A stretch of DNA of 64,000 nt, from NCBI RefSeq assembly GCF_004570525.1, contig NZ_SPPZ01000002.1, forward strand, positions 1 to 64,000, given 5' to 3'. The translations under genes were made by a program, and so were the position numbers. This document shows, in pieces, positions 18,068-27,268 of this stretch (position 1 is the stretch's first letter; every line of letters begins with the position of its first letter). This DNA is from Streptococcus sp. WM07 (lineage in GTDB: Bacteria > Bacillota > Bacilli > Lactobacillales > Streptococcaceae). The notes beneath the pieces are model-generated. The model was not told the origin of the DNA. It searched no databases and saw only the letters and a program-made list of their open reading frames with translations.

Positions 18068-18874
18068 ATGTCATTGATTTCTGCAATTTTGGTTGTCCTT
18101 GTTGCCTTCCTAGCTGGACTTGAAGGTATCTTGGATCAATTCCAATTCCATCAACCACTCGTTGCTTGTACTCTTATCGGTCTTGTTACCGGCAATCTTA
18201 CTGCCGGTATTATGCTCGGTGGTTCTCTACAAATGATTGCCCTTGGTTGGGCTAATATCGGTGCTGCAGTTGCACCAGATGCTGCTCTTGCCTCTGTAGC
18301 AGCTGCCATTATCCTTGTTCTAGGAGGCGATACTTCTCCTCGTGGTATCGCCGTTGCCCAAGCCGTTGCTATTCCCCTAGCCGTTGCAGGTCTATTCCTA
18401 ACCATGTTGGTACGGACTGCTTCTGTTGGTTTGGTTCATGGAGCAGATGCCGCTGCTAAAGAAGGAAATATCGCCAAAATGGAGCGTTACCACTATATTG
18501 CCCTTCTTCTTCAAGGACTACGGATTGCTATTCCTGCTGCCCTCCTTCTTGCTATCCCAACAAGTGCAGTACAATCAGCTCTTGAAGCCATGCCTGCTTG
18601 GTTATCAGAAGGAATGGCTATCGGAGGTGGTATGGTTGTCGCTGTTGGTTACGCTATGGTTATCAACATGATGGCTACTCGTGAAGTATGGCCATTCTTT
18701 GCAATCGGTTTTGCTCTTGCCGCTGTTTCTGATTTGACCTTGATTGCTCTCGGTGCTATTGGTGTTGCTCTTGCCTTTATCTATCTAAACCTATCCAAAA
18801 AGGGAGGTTCCGGTAATGGTACTGCTACAGCCACTTCTACTGACCCTATCGGGGACATTCTTGAAGACTACTAA
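18068..18874 (+). CDS. manM: Mannose PTS EIIC component ManM
   Basis: A 268-aa membrane protein, the EIIC-Man (sorbose type) half of the sugar channel. It starts L-I-S-A-I-L-V-V-L-V-A-F-L-A-G-L-E-G and contains the family block L-T-A-G-I-M-L-G-G-S-L-Q-M-I-A-L-G-W-A-N-I-G-A. The C-terminus is Gly/Thr/Ser-rich and ends P-I-G-D-I-L-E-D-Y. It lies 17 bp after manL and forms the membrane unit with ManN. Confidence 0.97.
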   Translation: MSLISAILVVLVAFLAGLEGILDQFQFHQPLVACTLIGLVTGNLTAGIMLGGSLQMIALGWANIGAAVAPDAALASVAAAIILVLGGDTSPRGIAVAQAVAIPLAVAGLFLTMLVRTASVGLVHGADAAAKEGNIAKMERYHYIALLLQGLRIAIPAALLLAIPTSAVQSALEAMPAWLSEGMAIGGGMVVAVGYAMVINMMATREVWPFFAIGFALAAVSDLTLIALGAIGVALAFIYLNLSKKGGSGNGTATATSTDPIGDILEDY

Positions 18875-18891
18875 GAAAGGGGACATACAAC

Positions 18892-19803
18892 ATGACTGAA
18901 AAGATTCAATTAAGTAAAAATGATCGTCAGAAGGTGTGGTTGCGCTCCACTTTCTTACAAGGTTCTTGGAACTACGAGCGGATGCAAAACTTAGGTTGGG
19001 CTTACTCAATGATCCCAGCTATCAAGCGTCTCTATACAACCAAAGAAGATCGTGCAGCTGCGCTTGAGCGTCACATGGAGTTCTTCAACACACATCCTTA
19101 TGTAGCCTCTCCAATCCTTGGAGTTACATTGGCTTTGGAAGAAGAACGTTCTCATGGAGCAGCGATTGACGATGCCGCAATCCAAGGGGTTAAAATCGGA
19201 ATGATGGGACCTTTGGCTGGTATCGGAGATCCTGTCTTCTGGTTTACTGTGCGACCAATCCTTGGAGCATTGGGAGCTTCCCTTGCTCTCTCTGGCAATA
19301 TTATGGGACCAATCCTATTCTTCCTACTTTGGAATTTAATCCGTATGGCCTTCCAATGGTACACACAAGAATTGGGTTACCGTGCCGGATCTGAAATCAC
19401 AAAAAATATGTCTGGTGGTATTCTTCAGGACATTACCAAAGGTGCTTCCATCCTTGGAATGTTCATCCTAGCTGTTCTCGTTCAACGCTGGGTATCTATT
19501 AAATTCGCCTTTACTGTCTCTGAAGTACAACTAGATGAAAAAGCCTACATCCATTGGGATAAATTGCCTAATGGCTGGGAAGGAATCCAAGAAGCCTTCG
19601 CTCAAGTTGGAGCGGGTCTTTCCCAATCCCCAACGAAGGTAACAACCTTCCAAGAAAACTTGGATAGCTTAATTCCTGGATTGATGGGACTTCTTCTTAC
19701 CTTCCTTTGCATGTGGTTGTTGAAAAAGAAAGTTTCACCAATCACCATCATCTTGGCACTCTTTGTTGTCGGAATCCTTGCTCACTTAGCAGGTATCATG
19801 TAA
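18892..19803 (+). CDS. manN: Mannose PTS EIID component ManN
   Basis: A 303-aa EIID-Man protein that completes the membrane complex with ManM. The family N-terminus (R-S-T-F-L-Q-G-S-W-N-Y-E-R-M-Q-N-L-G), H-P-Y-V-A-S-P-I-L-G and M-G-P-L-A-G-I-G-D-P-V-F-W are diagnostic; helices lie near the C-terminus. AAGGGG precedes the ATG. A terminator follows it, ahead of manO. Confidence 0.97.
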   Translation: MTEKIQLSKNDRQKVWLRSTFLQGSWNYERMQNLGWAYSMIPAIKRLYTTKEDRAAALERHMEFFNTHPYVASPILGVTLALEEERSHGAAIDDAAIQGVKIGMMGPLAGIGDPVFWFTVRPILGALGASLALSGNIMGPILFFLLWNLIRMAFQWYTQELGYRAGSEITKNMSGGILQDITKGASILGMFILAVLVQRWVSIKFAFTVSEVQLDEKAYIHWDKLPNGWEGIQEAFAQVGAGLSQSPTKVTTFQENLDSLIPGLMGLLLTFLCMWLLKKKVSPITIILALFVVGILAHLAGIM

Positions 19804-19811
19804 ATATAATT

Positions 19812-19840
19812 GAGGCTAGGAATTTATCCTAGCCTCTCTT
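19812..19840 (+). terminator. Terminator between manN and manO
   Basis: A perfect 10-bp stem (19812-19821 with 19827-19836) with TCTTTTC after it. It probably lowers rather than abolishes transcription into manO. Confidence 0.75.
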
Positions 19841-19858
19841 TTCATCAAAGGAGTAGAC

Positions 19859-20233
19859 ATGGTTCAATCTCTCAATACACAAGTTGACCTCAAAGCTCGT
19901 GGCCAATCCTATATTGGTATTGGTGGTCAAGTCGGAAACTTTTTAGTAGGCGATAAAGCTCTTGAATTTTATAGTGACCGCAATGTCCAGGATTTTATTC
20001 AAATGCCTTGGGAAAATATCCAAAATATTGGTGCTAATGTTAGTCGTGGTAAGGTTAGCCGGCATTTTGAAGTCAATACAGATTTAGGAAATTTCAGATT
20101 CTCTTCCCCAGACTCCGGTCGAATTCTCAAAATCGCTCGTCAACACATCGGGGATGAGAAAGTCCTTCGCCTACCTACCTTGGTCCAAATGACCTGGAAA
20201 AAAATTCAGCAAGCGCTTGCCAAAAAAGGCTAG
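19859..20233 (+). CDS. manO: DUF956 family protein ManO
   Basis: A 124-aa protein of the DUF956 family, usually encoded just after mannose PTS genes and called ManO. Features seen are V-D-L-K-A-R-G-Q-S-Y-I-G-I-G-G-Q-V-G and I-Q-M-P-W-E-N-I. It has no membrane helix. GGAG precedes the ATG. It is the last gene before the serS leader. The molecular role is not established; position suggests regulation of the PTS. Confidence 0.9.
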   Translation: MVQSLNTQVDLKARGQSYIGIGGQVGNFLVGDKALEFYSDRNVQDFIQMPWENIQNIGANVSRGKVSRHFEVNTDLGNFRFSSPDSGRILKIARQHIGDEKVLRLPTLVQMTWKKIQQALAKKG

Positions 20234-20244
20234 TTTGGATATAA

Positions 20245-20427
20245 TGAAACAAACGGACAAGTACTCTTATATTCTTCTTTTAGAGAGTCTGCGGTTGCTG
20301 CAAGCAGATAGAAGAGAAAGACGAAATTCTACCGTTGGATTTTTTTAAATAAGCAATCAAGGCACACGATGTGAAGTTGGATGGAACCGCGTTTCGACGC
20401 TCCAACACAAGCATTCGTGTGTTTTTT
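20245..20427 (+). promoter_or_regulatory. T-box riboswitch controlling serS
   Basis: The 211-bp gap before serS carries a T-box leader. The T-box core TGGAACCGCG lies at 20382-20391, followed by the antiterminator arm TTTCGACGCTCC. A hairpin ACACAAG-CATT-CGTGTGT with TTTTTT (20405-20427) is the terminator. A purine-rich stem I region (AGAGAGTCTGCGGTTGCTGC from 20283) precedes. A TCT at 20328-20330 is a plausible serine specifier codon. Uncharged tRNA-Ser should favour antitermination. The left boundary is approximate. Confidence 0.88.
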
Positions 20428-20445
20428 CATTAAAAGGAGGTTTCT

Positions 20446-21723
20446 ATGTTAGATTTGAAACAAATTCGCAACGATTTTGCTGCAACCCAAGTAAAGTTGG
20501 CTACACGTGGAGTCGACGCTACTATCCTAGACAAAATGAAGGAATTAGACGAACAACGTCGAGAGCTTCTAGTCCAAGTTGAAGAAGAAAAAGCTAAACG
20601 GAATACCGTTTCCGCTGAAATAGCACAGGCTAAACGCAACAAAGAAAATGCAGATGACAAGATTGCAGCCATGCAAGCTCTATCTGCCGAAATTAAAGAG
20701 TTGGATGCACGCCTAACAACCATTGACCAACAACTTCAGGATATTCTCGTAACCCTTCCTAACCTTCCTCATGATACAGTACCAGTTGGAGAAGATGAAG
20801 AAGATAATGTGGAAATTCGTCGTTGGGGTCAAGCACCTACATTTGACTTTGAACCTAAAGCTCACTGGGACCTAGGGGAAGATCTCGGCATTTTAGACTG
20901 GGAACGTGGCGGTAAGGTGACTGGAGCTCGTTTCCTATTCTATAAAGGACTAGGAGCTCGTCTTGAACGTGCACTCTACAACTTTATGTTAGATGAGCAC
21001 TTAGCAGAAGGCTACACTGAAGTCATCCCTCCGTATATGGTCAATCACGATTCTATGTTTGGAACTGGGCAATATCCAAAATTCAAAGAAGATACCTTTG
21101 AATTAGCAGATACCAACTATGTATTAATTCCAACTGCTGAAGTCCCACTCACGAACTACTACCGTGGTGAAATCTTGGAAGCTAAAGAGTTACCAATCTA
21201 CTTCACAGCCATGAGTCCATCCTTCCGTTCTGAGGCAGGTTCAGCAGGACGTGATACCCGTGGTTTAATCCGCCTACACCAGTTCCATAAGGTCGAAATG
21301 GTCAAATTCGCCAAACCAGAAGAGTCTTACGAAGAATTGGAAAAAATGACTCAAAACGCAGAGTCTATTTTGCAAAAACTAGGCCTAGCCTATCGTGTTT
21401 TAGCCCTCTCAACTGGGGACATGGGCTTCTCAGCTGCTAAAACCTATGACTTGGAAGTGTGGATTCCAGCTCAAAATACCTATCGTGAAATCTCCAGCTG
21501 CTCCAACACTGAAGACTTCCAAGCACGTCGAGCTCAAATCCGTTACCGGGATGAAGCAGATGGCAAGGTTAAACACGTCCACACCCTAAACGGATCCGGA
21601 CTAGCAGTTGGCCGAACTGTCGCAGCTATCTTGGAAAACTATCAAAATGCAGATGGTTCTGTCACCATCCCTGAGGTACTCCGTCCTTATATGGGTGGCA
21701 TTGAAAAAATCGTAGCACCCTAA
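20446..21723 (+). CDS. serS: Seryl-tRNA synthetase
   Basis: SerRS (425 aa) charges tRNA-Ser. The N-terminal coiled-coil arm (about 25-105, rich in Lys/Glu) binds the long variable arm of tRNA-Ser. Class II motifs follow: [35 protein letters not shown] (motif 2) and [10 protein letters not shown] (motif 3). AAAGGAGG precedes the ATG. It is controlled by the T-box directly upstream. Confidence 0.98.
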   Translation: MLDLKQIRNDFAATQVKLATRGVDATILDKMKELDEQRRELLVQVEEEKAKRNTVSAEIAQAKRNKENADDKIAAMQALSAEIKELDARLTTIDQQLQDILVTLPNLPHDTVPVGEDEEDNVEIRRWGQAPTFDFEPKAHWDLGEDLGILDWERGGKVTGARFLFYKGLGARLERALYNFMLDEHLAEGYTEVIPPYMVNHDSMFGTGQYPKFKEDTFELADTNYVLIPTAEVPLTNYYRGEILEAKELPIYFTAMSPSFRSEAGSAGRDTRGLIRLHQFHKVEMVKFAKPEESYEELEKMTQNAESILQKLGLAYRVLALSTGDMGFSAAKTYDLEVWIPAQNTYREISSCSNTEDFQARRAQIRYRDEADGKVKHVHTLNGSGLAVGRTVAAILENYQNADGSVTIPEVLRPYMGGIEKIVAP

Positions 21724-21842
21724 CAGACCTTAACAAGTGAGCCCTAATCCCAGCTCCATTAGAGTCTGTCCTCCTTCCCCATAAAGAAAAACCTTTCTCC
21801 AAAGGGATACTATCAGGTTGTGATTCTAGCGGTCTCACTTTT

Positions 21843-21884
21843 AAAATCCTCTATGACTGTCCAAAAAGTCATAGAGGATTTTTT
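21843..21884. terminator. Strong terminator after serS
   Basis: A 16-bp perfect stem (21843-21858 with 21867-21882) ending in TTTTTT. It lies 120 bp after the serS stop; the bases between show no clear feature. Confidence 0.9.
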
Positions 21885-21953
21885 CTTCATAAATGCTCCT
21901 CTTGTCCTTGTAGACTGTTTTAAGCTCATTTGTATGAAGTAGTGCCCTAACTT

Positions 21954-21962
21954 TGGTATAAT
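21954..21962 (+). promoter_or_regulatory. Extended -10 promoter of exoA
   Basis: TGG-TATAAT (-10 at 21957-21962), 31 bp before the exoA ATG. The -35 region is poor, as expected for an extended -10 promoter. Confidence 0.65.
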
Positions 21963-21993
21963 GATAGCAATTGAAAAATAGTAAGGATGAATT

Positions 21994-22821
21994 ATGAAAC
22001 TCATTTCATGGAATATTGATTCGTTAAATGCAGCTCTAACCAGCGATTCCGCCAGAGCCCAATTATCACAAGCAGTTTTACAAACCTTGGTTTCTGAAGA
22101 TGCAGACATTATCGCGATTCAAGAAACAAAGCTCTCTGCCAAAGGCCCTACCAAAAAACATCTGGAAATTTTAGCAGATCTTTTCCCAGACTATGAAAAC
22201 ACTTGGCGCTCTTCTGTTGAACCAGCCCGCAAGGGATACGCTGGAACCATGTTTCTCTACAAAAAAGAACTGGAACCTGTGATCACTTACCCTGAAATCG
22301 GAGCTCCTTCGACTATGGACTTGGAAGGCCGAATCATTACTCTCGAATTCCCTGAGTTCTATGTCACTCAAGTCTACACCCCTAATGCTGGAGATGGTCT
22401 CAAACGCTTAGCAGAACGCCAAGTATGGGATGCCTGCTACGCAGATTATCTTGCAAGCCTCGATCAGAATAAGCCCGTACTGGCAACTGGTGATTACAAT
22501 GTAGCCCATAACGAAATTGACTTGGCCAATCCTGCCTCTAATCGCCGTTCTCCAGGCTTTACAGATGAAGAACGCCAAGGCTTTACCAATCTCCTAGCCA
22601 AAGGCTTCACCGATACCTTCCGGCATCTCCACGGTATGGTTCCAGACCACTATACTTGGTGGGCACAACGCAGCCGGACTAGTAAAATCAATAACACTGG
22701 CTGGAGAATTGATTACTGGTTGATCAGCAATCGTTGGGCTGATAAAGTACAAGAATCTCGTATGATTGACTCCGGCGCAAGACAAGACCACACCCCTATT
22801 CTGCTAAACATTGATTTGTAA
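21994..22821 (+). CDS. exoA: Exodeoxyribonuclease III (AP endonuclease)
   Basis: A 275-aa member of the Xth/ExoA family, which cuts DNA at abasic sites and removes 3' blocks in base excision repair. M-K-L-I-S-W-N-I-D-S-L, I-A-I-Q-E-T-K-L, G-D-Y-N-V-A-H (catalytic Asp/Asn) and the C-terminal G-W-R-I-D-Y-W-L and D-H-T-P-I motifs are intact. It stands alone between a promoter and a repeat element. Confidence 0.96.
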   Translation: MKLISWNIDSLNAALTSDSARAQLSQAVLQTLVSEDADIIAIQETKLSAKGPTKKHLEILADLFPDYENTWRSSVEPARKGYAGTMFLYKKELEPVITYPEIGAPSTMDLEGRIITLEFPEFYVTQVYTPNAGDGLKRLAERQVWDACYADYLASLDQNKPVLATGDYNVAHNEIDLANPASNRRSPGFTDEERQGFTNLLAKGFTDTFRHLHGMVPDHYTWWAQRSRTSKINNTGWRIDYWLISNRWADKVQESRMIDSGARQDHTPILLNIDL

Positions 22822-22822
22822 T

Positions 22823-22962
22823 AAAAGAGACTGGGCAAAAACTAGCAATTTCTGGCTTAGCTTGAAATTTGAATAAATAGAAAACAGCTTAGAATCAACG
22901 TTTTTAATAACGTAATTCTAAGCTGTTTTCTATTTCGAAGGCTTTTTGCCCAGCCTCTTTTT
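22823..22962. repeat. Nested inverted-repeat element (MITE-like), copy 1
   Basis: Outer arms AAAAGAG-A-CTGGGCAAAA (22823-22840) and its complement (ending 22962) match with one mismatch. Inside, a perfect 21-bp inverted repeat (22875-22895 with 22915-22935) holds the core AAAACAGCTTAGAAT. The element starts at the exoA stop codon and may terminate its transcript. The same core hairpin occurs downstream of yidC at 36866-36902. No ORF lies in it. Confidence 0.8.
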
Positions 22963-23212
22963 AATCCCATAACCAATCCCGCAAGGCTGGCAGACGATGC
23001 TCCTATTTTTATAAGAACACGCGCCCCTTTATCTGATATCTGCTGCTATTACCTGTGATTCCATAGGTTGAATTCGCTAGATAAGAAATAAGTGATTTAG
23101 GCATTGAGACCGCGCTACAGTAAATACAAATAGTTAATCTTCTCACGTCTTGGAGAGTCCGGCAATAACACCCTTGTAGTAAGTAGCAGATGAAATAGGC
23201 TTTTCCTAAATC
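22963..23212. other. Non-coding gap beside the antiporter pseudogene
   Basis: About 250 bp with no credible ORF, hairpin or promoter that I can support. It may hold remains of a lost gene. Confidence 0.5.
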
Positions 23213-25164
23213 TTATTCTCGTCTCATTCTTGCCAAGTTTAAGCTAGGGCTATGATCTTTAAGCGCAAAAGATTCCAATTGGTTTACCTGAGCTCGAAGC
23301 TTATTGGCCTCACTACTTGTTAGAAGACCTTCACGTTCGTAGTCAAAAATAGCCTTTCTTTCCAAGTAATAGGCATTGAGCATCTCTCTAGAATGGTAGG
23401 CCTGCTCGCGGAGCAAAATGCGATTCACAAAGCCTCCATCTCCAATAATGGCTGTCTCTCGAATCCGCCATTCTTGCACAAACTGGATCAAACTATCATG
23501 ATAAACACCACGCAAATCCTCTAAAGCGTCGACGATAATCTCTGTATTCTCCAGATACAAAAGAGCCAAATCATCGGCATCATCACGACTTAAGCGAGGA
23601 CCTCCACCAGCTAGCCATTGACGACTGCTGGCACCAAAAGTCACAATTTCATGAAGTAAGAGCCGAGCGAGTCGGAAAATAACTAAAAAGATATAGGTTA
23701 GACTGGAAACGAGAGAACGATTAATCCGTCGTTCCATGCTCCTTAGGTAGCGTTGATAAGCAAAATAAGCCTGCTCCGTTACAAGTCCTTCTTCATAGGC
23801 CTGTTCCAAACCATCATTCTCAACACTCAAAATCAGAAGCATCAAGTCTGTCCACTCTTCCTGAATGTCCTTGCCTTCCTGAGCAATGGTTAACTGGACC
23901 AAGCGCTCATTATAGTTATCCAGCACCATATAGAGTGTTGATTTAGCCCGAGTATGGTAGAGCTCCTTCTCCAATTGCTTCATAACATCTGTTAAAATCG
24001 CAATCTCAATCAGATTTTCAGTTTCTTCCTGACTAGGCTCTGCCAAGTATGGCAAAATAAGAAGTCCAATCAAAAAACTCAGAATAGTCACTCCTGCTAC
24101 TAGAAACAGTAAAATAGGGTAACTGGTTTTTAATTCGTTTGGCAAGAGAAGAATGGTCGCGATAGAGACCGTCCCTTTAACCCCAGAGAAAGCTAAGATT
24201 AAAAGATCTCGTCCATTTTCTTTTTCATCTTTATCAAAAACAAAAAAAGTGTTATAAGCCCAAAGCATGATATAGCGAAGAGCAAAAAGCGCTAGGGTCA
24301 GTACTACACAAAGACCCATGACTAATAAATCATTGTAGAGTGGGCTCTTCAAAATAGGTTCAAAAAGAAAAACCATTTCGACTCCAAAGAGTAGAAAGAC
24401 CGAACCATTCAACATAAAGGTGACAGCCTTCCAAACCACCTCCGTAGTCTCAGATACCTCGGCTTCCAAAGGATTAATCCGTCGGAAACGACTAGCCTTC
24501 AGAATACCAGCCACTACAACTGCGATAATTCCAGAAACATGAAATTCTTCCGCTAAAAAGAAGGTCAGCAGTGGCAAAGCTAGTTCCAACAAGAGCTCAC
24601 CAGCTACATCCACCGCATTGAAGCGCATGAGTACATTGTGCAACCAACGATTCAGCAGGGCCGTAAAAATACCGACGACAAAGCCACCAAGCCACTGGCA
24701 TCATTGAGCAAGCCTTCCCCCTTCAGAATAGTAGTCGCCCGCTCACTAAAACGAAAACGTTGAGCCAGGGACGAGAAGGCAACCAAGTCAGTCGGCCCCA
24801 AAGCAGCCCCGACTGCAATACAAGCAGCTAGGGGTAGCATTGTCAACTGATGAGCAATCAGGCTCCCCAAGCCAAAGGTGGAGACAAAGATCACTGGAAA
24901 GATCAAAAATAGAATAATTTTCCAGTGCTTCAAAATACTTGGAATATCCGCCTCTTCCGCTTCCCGAAAAAGAAGGGGACCTATAATCAAGGCCAAAAAG
25001 AGCTCCGTATCAAACTCAAACTGTTCTTCCAATAAAAAATAACCAAGGATAATCCCCATGACAATCTGCAAAAAAGGAATCGGTAAGCGAGGAAAAACCT
25101 TATTAATCGCATTGGATAAGATAAGGAAAAGCAGGAACCCTAAAATGGTCAGCAATAATTTCAT
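23213..25164 (-). pseudogene. Na+/H+ antiporter (NhaP/CPA1 family), broken by an internal deletion
   Basis: Two frames make one antiporter. The first (25164-24652, 170 aa) holds the N-terminal helices and the ion-site block G-A-A-L-G-P-T-D-L-V-A-F and E-G-L-L-N-D-A-S-G-L-V-A, then runs into a stop. The second frame, entered at the same place, reads G-G-F-V-V-G-I-F-T-A-L-L-N-R-W-L-H-N and goes on through more helices to a cytoplasmic tail (L-Y-M-V-L-D-N-Y-N-E-R). Homologues have extra residues between these blocks. The joint falls on GGTGGCTTT (complement of 24680-24688), which fits both sides, as expected after deletion between short repeats. Transport is probably lost. Confidence 0.85.
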
Positions 25165-25419
25165 CTAGCTATTACCCCGACAAATTTTTTGGAAACGATT
25201 CTTCTCCTGATGAATCCGCTCTTGAGTTTTTTGCTCATCCTGGTGTTGAATTTTCTTAGAACATTTAGCCATTTCCAAATTCAACAATTTTTGGCGTTTG
25301 CGTCTAATTTTCCGAATCTGAGAAGTTTCCATCTCTACCAGCTCCGGTCCCAGTTGACGATCACGATCCGTACGATTACGCAAGCGTTCCATTCGTTCTT
25401 CAAAAAATGCTTTATCCAT
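25165..25419 (-). CDS. Small basic charged protein of unknown function
   Basis: An 84-aa, very basic protein (M-D-K-A-F-F-E-E-R-M-E-R-L-R-N-R), rich in Arg, Lys, Gln and Glu, with a central R-K-I-R-R-K-R-Q-K. It should be mostly helical and has two Cys late in the chain. It overlaps mnmM by 8 bp and its stop touches the antiporter ATG, so it is transcribed with both. I do not recognise a family; the tight fit in the operon argues it is real. Confidence 0.6.
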   Translation of the reverse strand: MDKAFFEERMERLRNRTDRDRQLGPELVEMETSQIRKIRRKRQKLLNLEMAKCSKKIQHQDEQKTQERIHQEKNRFQKICRGNS

Positions 25420-25969
25420 GTTTCTCTACTTTCTTTTCAATCATTATTAAAAAAGGAGGGCAATTTCGCTGATTCAAAGTCCGGTATTCCAAAACGGTAT
25501 AGATTTCTTGAGGCAGCTCTTGAACAAATTCTAGAAGAGCGTCTTTCTCCTCTGAGCCACCCGGATGGCCCCAGTAAACCATGATCGCAATCCGACCACC
25601 AGGAAGTAGGATATGACAAGCTGCTTCTACTGCCGCCAAAGTCGTCTCTGGAAGTGTCACCAAGTTCTTATCCGCAGATGGAAGATAGCCCAAATTAAAA
25701 ATCACTGCCTTGGCCTCTTCTACATATTGAGCCAAATGTTCATGGCCAATCAAGTGCAACTGGACATGATGTTGACCAGACTGTTCCAGACGTTGCTGGG
25801 TTTGAACAAGGGCTTTTTCCTGAATATCAAAGGCATGAACCTGACCACTAAGCTGTGCTAAAAAGAGGGTATCATGCCCATTTCCCATCGTAGCATCCAC
25901 CGTGGTATCTTCTGGACCAATAACCTGAGCCAGAAATTCATGGGCCATGTCTAAAGGTCTTTGGACCAT
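25412..25969 (-). CDS. mnmM: MnmM (YtqB-type) SAM-dependent tRNA methyltransferase
   Basis: A 185-aa class I methyltransferase of the YtqB family. The SAM site T-V-D-A-T-M-G-N-G-H-D-T-L-F-L-A, F-N-L-G-Y-L-P-S-A-D-K and Y-W-G-H-P-G-G are family marks. In Gram-positive bacteria YtqB was shown to make the final methyl transfer of mnm5s2U at the wobble position of tRNA and was renamed MnmM. Function is assigned by family. It leads the short operon that also holds the 84-aa gene and the broken antiporter. Confidence 0.88.
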   Translation of the reverse strand: MVQRPLDMAHEFLAQVIGPEDTTVDATMGNGHDTLFLAQLSGQVHAFDIQEKALVQTQQRLEQSGQHHVQLHLIGHEHLAQYVEEAKAVIFNLGYLPSADKNLVTLPETTLAAVEAACHILLPGGRIAIMVYWGHPGGSEEKDALLEFVQELPQEIYTVLEYRTLNQRNCPPFLIMIEKKVEKHG

Positions 25970-26025
25970 TTTTCTTCTCCCTACCTATTTTTTAAAGATG
26001 TTCCCATTATATCATTTTTCAATAA

Positions 26026-26060
26026 AAAGAAAGCAAGATAACTCAAAGGCTATCTTGCTT
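26026..26060 (-). terminator. Terminator of trmL-ribU-PAP2
   Basis: A perfect 10-bp stem (26031-26040 with 26051-26060) followed on the minus strand by TTTCTTTTT. It overlaps the last codons of the PAP2 gene. Confidence 0.85.
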
Positions 26061-26703
26061 GTTTGCCTGTAAAACGCCAGCGAAACCGGAGTCTTTGATA
26101 GGCAGGCATTTCTAAACATAAGATTCCACTCCCTAGTAAAAGACTACCAATCACATCACTCGGATAGTGGACACCTAAGTAAACTCGAGAGAGTGGTAGG
26201 GCTAAGATTAGGAAAATGAATAATCCCTGCAGAAATCGTCTGAGTTTTCCCAGATGAATAGTCTGACTCACAATCACCAGTAAAGAACCAAGCACTAAAC
26301 TCGCAGCTAGGGCATGGCCACTTGGAAAAGAAAATCCGTTCTCCACAACCAAATGTTCAATACTAGGACGAGGACGTTGGTAAATATTTTTAAGGATAAC
26401 TACCAGAAGTCCCGTAAGAACTAGATTTCCAACTAGAAGTAGACTCTCACTATAGTAACGTTTCCACAGGAGAAAGACTGAAATCAATGTCACCCAAGTA
26501 ATAATCACTGGCATATTCCCAATCTTAGTCAAAGTTGTAAAAAAACTTGTTAAGCTACTAGGAAGATCGCCACGAATAGCTGTTTGAAGCCCGCTATCAA
26601 AAGCTACTAGGTTCTGAGGGTAAAAACGAACCGTATAACCCAAGATGACAAAAAGTAAGAGGCAAAAACTCCCCTTTATCCAGAATTCCTGTCTATTTTG
26701 CAT
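26050..26703 (-). CDS. PAP2 family membrane phosphatase
   Basis: A 217-aa lipid-phosphate phosphatase with about six helices. The three motifs K-N-I-Y-Q-R-P-R-P, F-P-S-G-H-A and S-R-V-Y-L-G-V-H-Y-P-S-D are complete. Such enzymes dephosphorylate undecaprenyl pyrophosphate or phosphatidyl-glycerophosphate at the membrane; which is true here cannot be told. The start overlaps the end of ribU by 11 bp. Confidence 0.93.
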   Translation of the reverse strand: MQNRQEFWIKGSFCLLLFVILGYTVRFYPQNLVAFDSGLQTAIRGDLPSSLTSFFTTLTKIGNMPVIITWVTLISVFLLWKRYYSESLLLVGNLVLTGLLVVILKNIYQRPRPSIEHLVVENGFSFPSGHALAASLVLGSLLVIVSQTIHLGKLRRFLQGLFIFLILALPLSRVYLGVHYPSDVIGSLLLGSGILCLEMPAYQRLRFRWRFTGKQAR

Positions 26704-27256
26704 AAATTTTCATCACAGGTTTCATTAAAGCCCAAACTAACCCAAAGCTCACTGTGTAGACAAGACCCGCAACCACATTAAAGGGAAGAACCATGGCTTG
26801 TAAATAAGGACCGACTCCAATAATACTTGCAATATCAAAGCCAGCAAAAGTCGCATATAATGGAATCGCATATACATAGTTCATTGCTAGCATTACAAGT
26901 GTTAAAGCAAGTGTTGCCAAGCCCCCTGCTAAAAGATACTGAACATAAGAATCTTTTTTACGCCAAACCAAGGTAAGCACGAGTATAAAGCTAAAGACCG
27001 CCAACATATTCATTGGGAGTCCAATCATTGTTGAAACGCCCTGATTATTGAGAAGTAATTTGAGGAGCGAGCGTAGGAAGAGAACCAAACTAGCTTGTTT
27101 AAGACCAAATAATTCTAAGGCTACTAGAATTGGTAAAATACTCAAGTCCAACTGTAAAAAATCAGCTCCGGGAATAATCGGCATAGCGAAAAACATTAAA
27201 ATAAAGGAAAGGGCAGAAAGAACTGCTACAATGGTTAATCGTCTAACTGGAATCAT
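26693..27256 (-). CDS. ribU: ECF transporter substrate-binding protein RibU (riboflavin)
   Basis: A 187-aa S component of an energy-coupling-factor transporter with about six helices. F-A-M-P-I-I-P-G-A-D-F-L-Q-L-D-L-S-I-L-P and R-S-L-L-K-L-L-L-N-N are the hallmarks of RibU, which binds riboflavin and uses the shared EcfAA'T module encoded elsewhere. No FMN riboswitch is seen: the gene follows trmL by 12 bp and so depends on the trmL leader. FMN riboswitch loss or replacement would be unusual, so the substrate call is slightly less certain than the family. Confidence 0.85.
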   Translation of the reverse strand: MIPVRRLTIVAVLSALSFILMFFAMPIIPGADFLQLDLSILPILVALELFGLKQASLVLFLRSLLKLLLNNQGVSTMIGLPMNMLAVFSFILVLTLVWRKKDSYVQYLLAGGLATLALTLVMLAMNYVYAIPLYATFAGFDIASIIGVGPYLQAMVLPFNVVAGLVYTVSFGLVWALMKPVMKIYAK

Positions 27257-27268
27257 AAAATAACCTTT

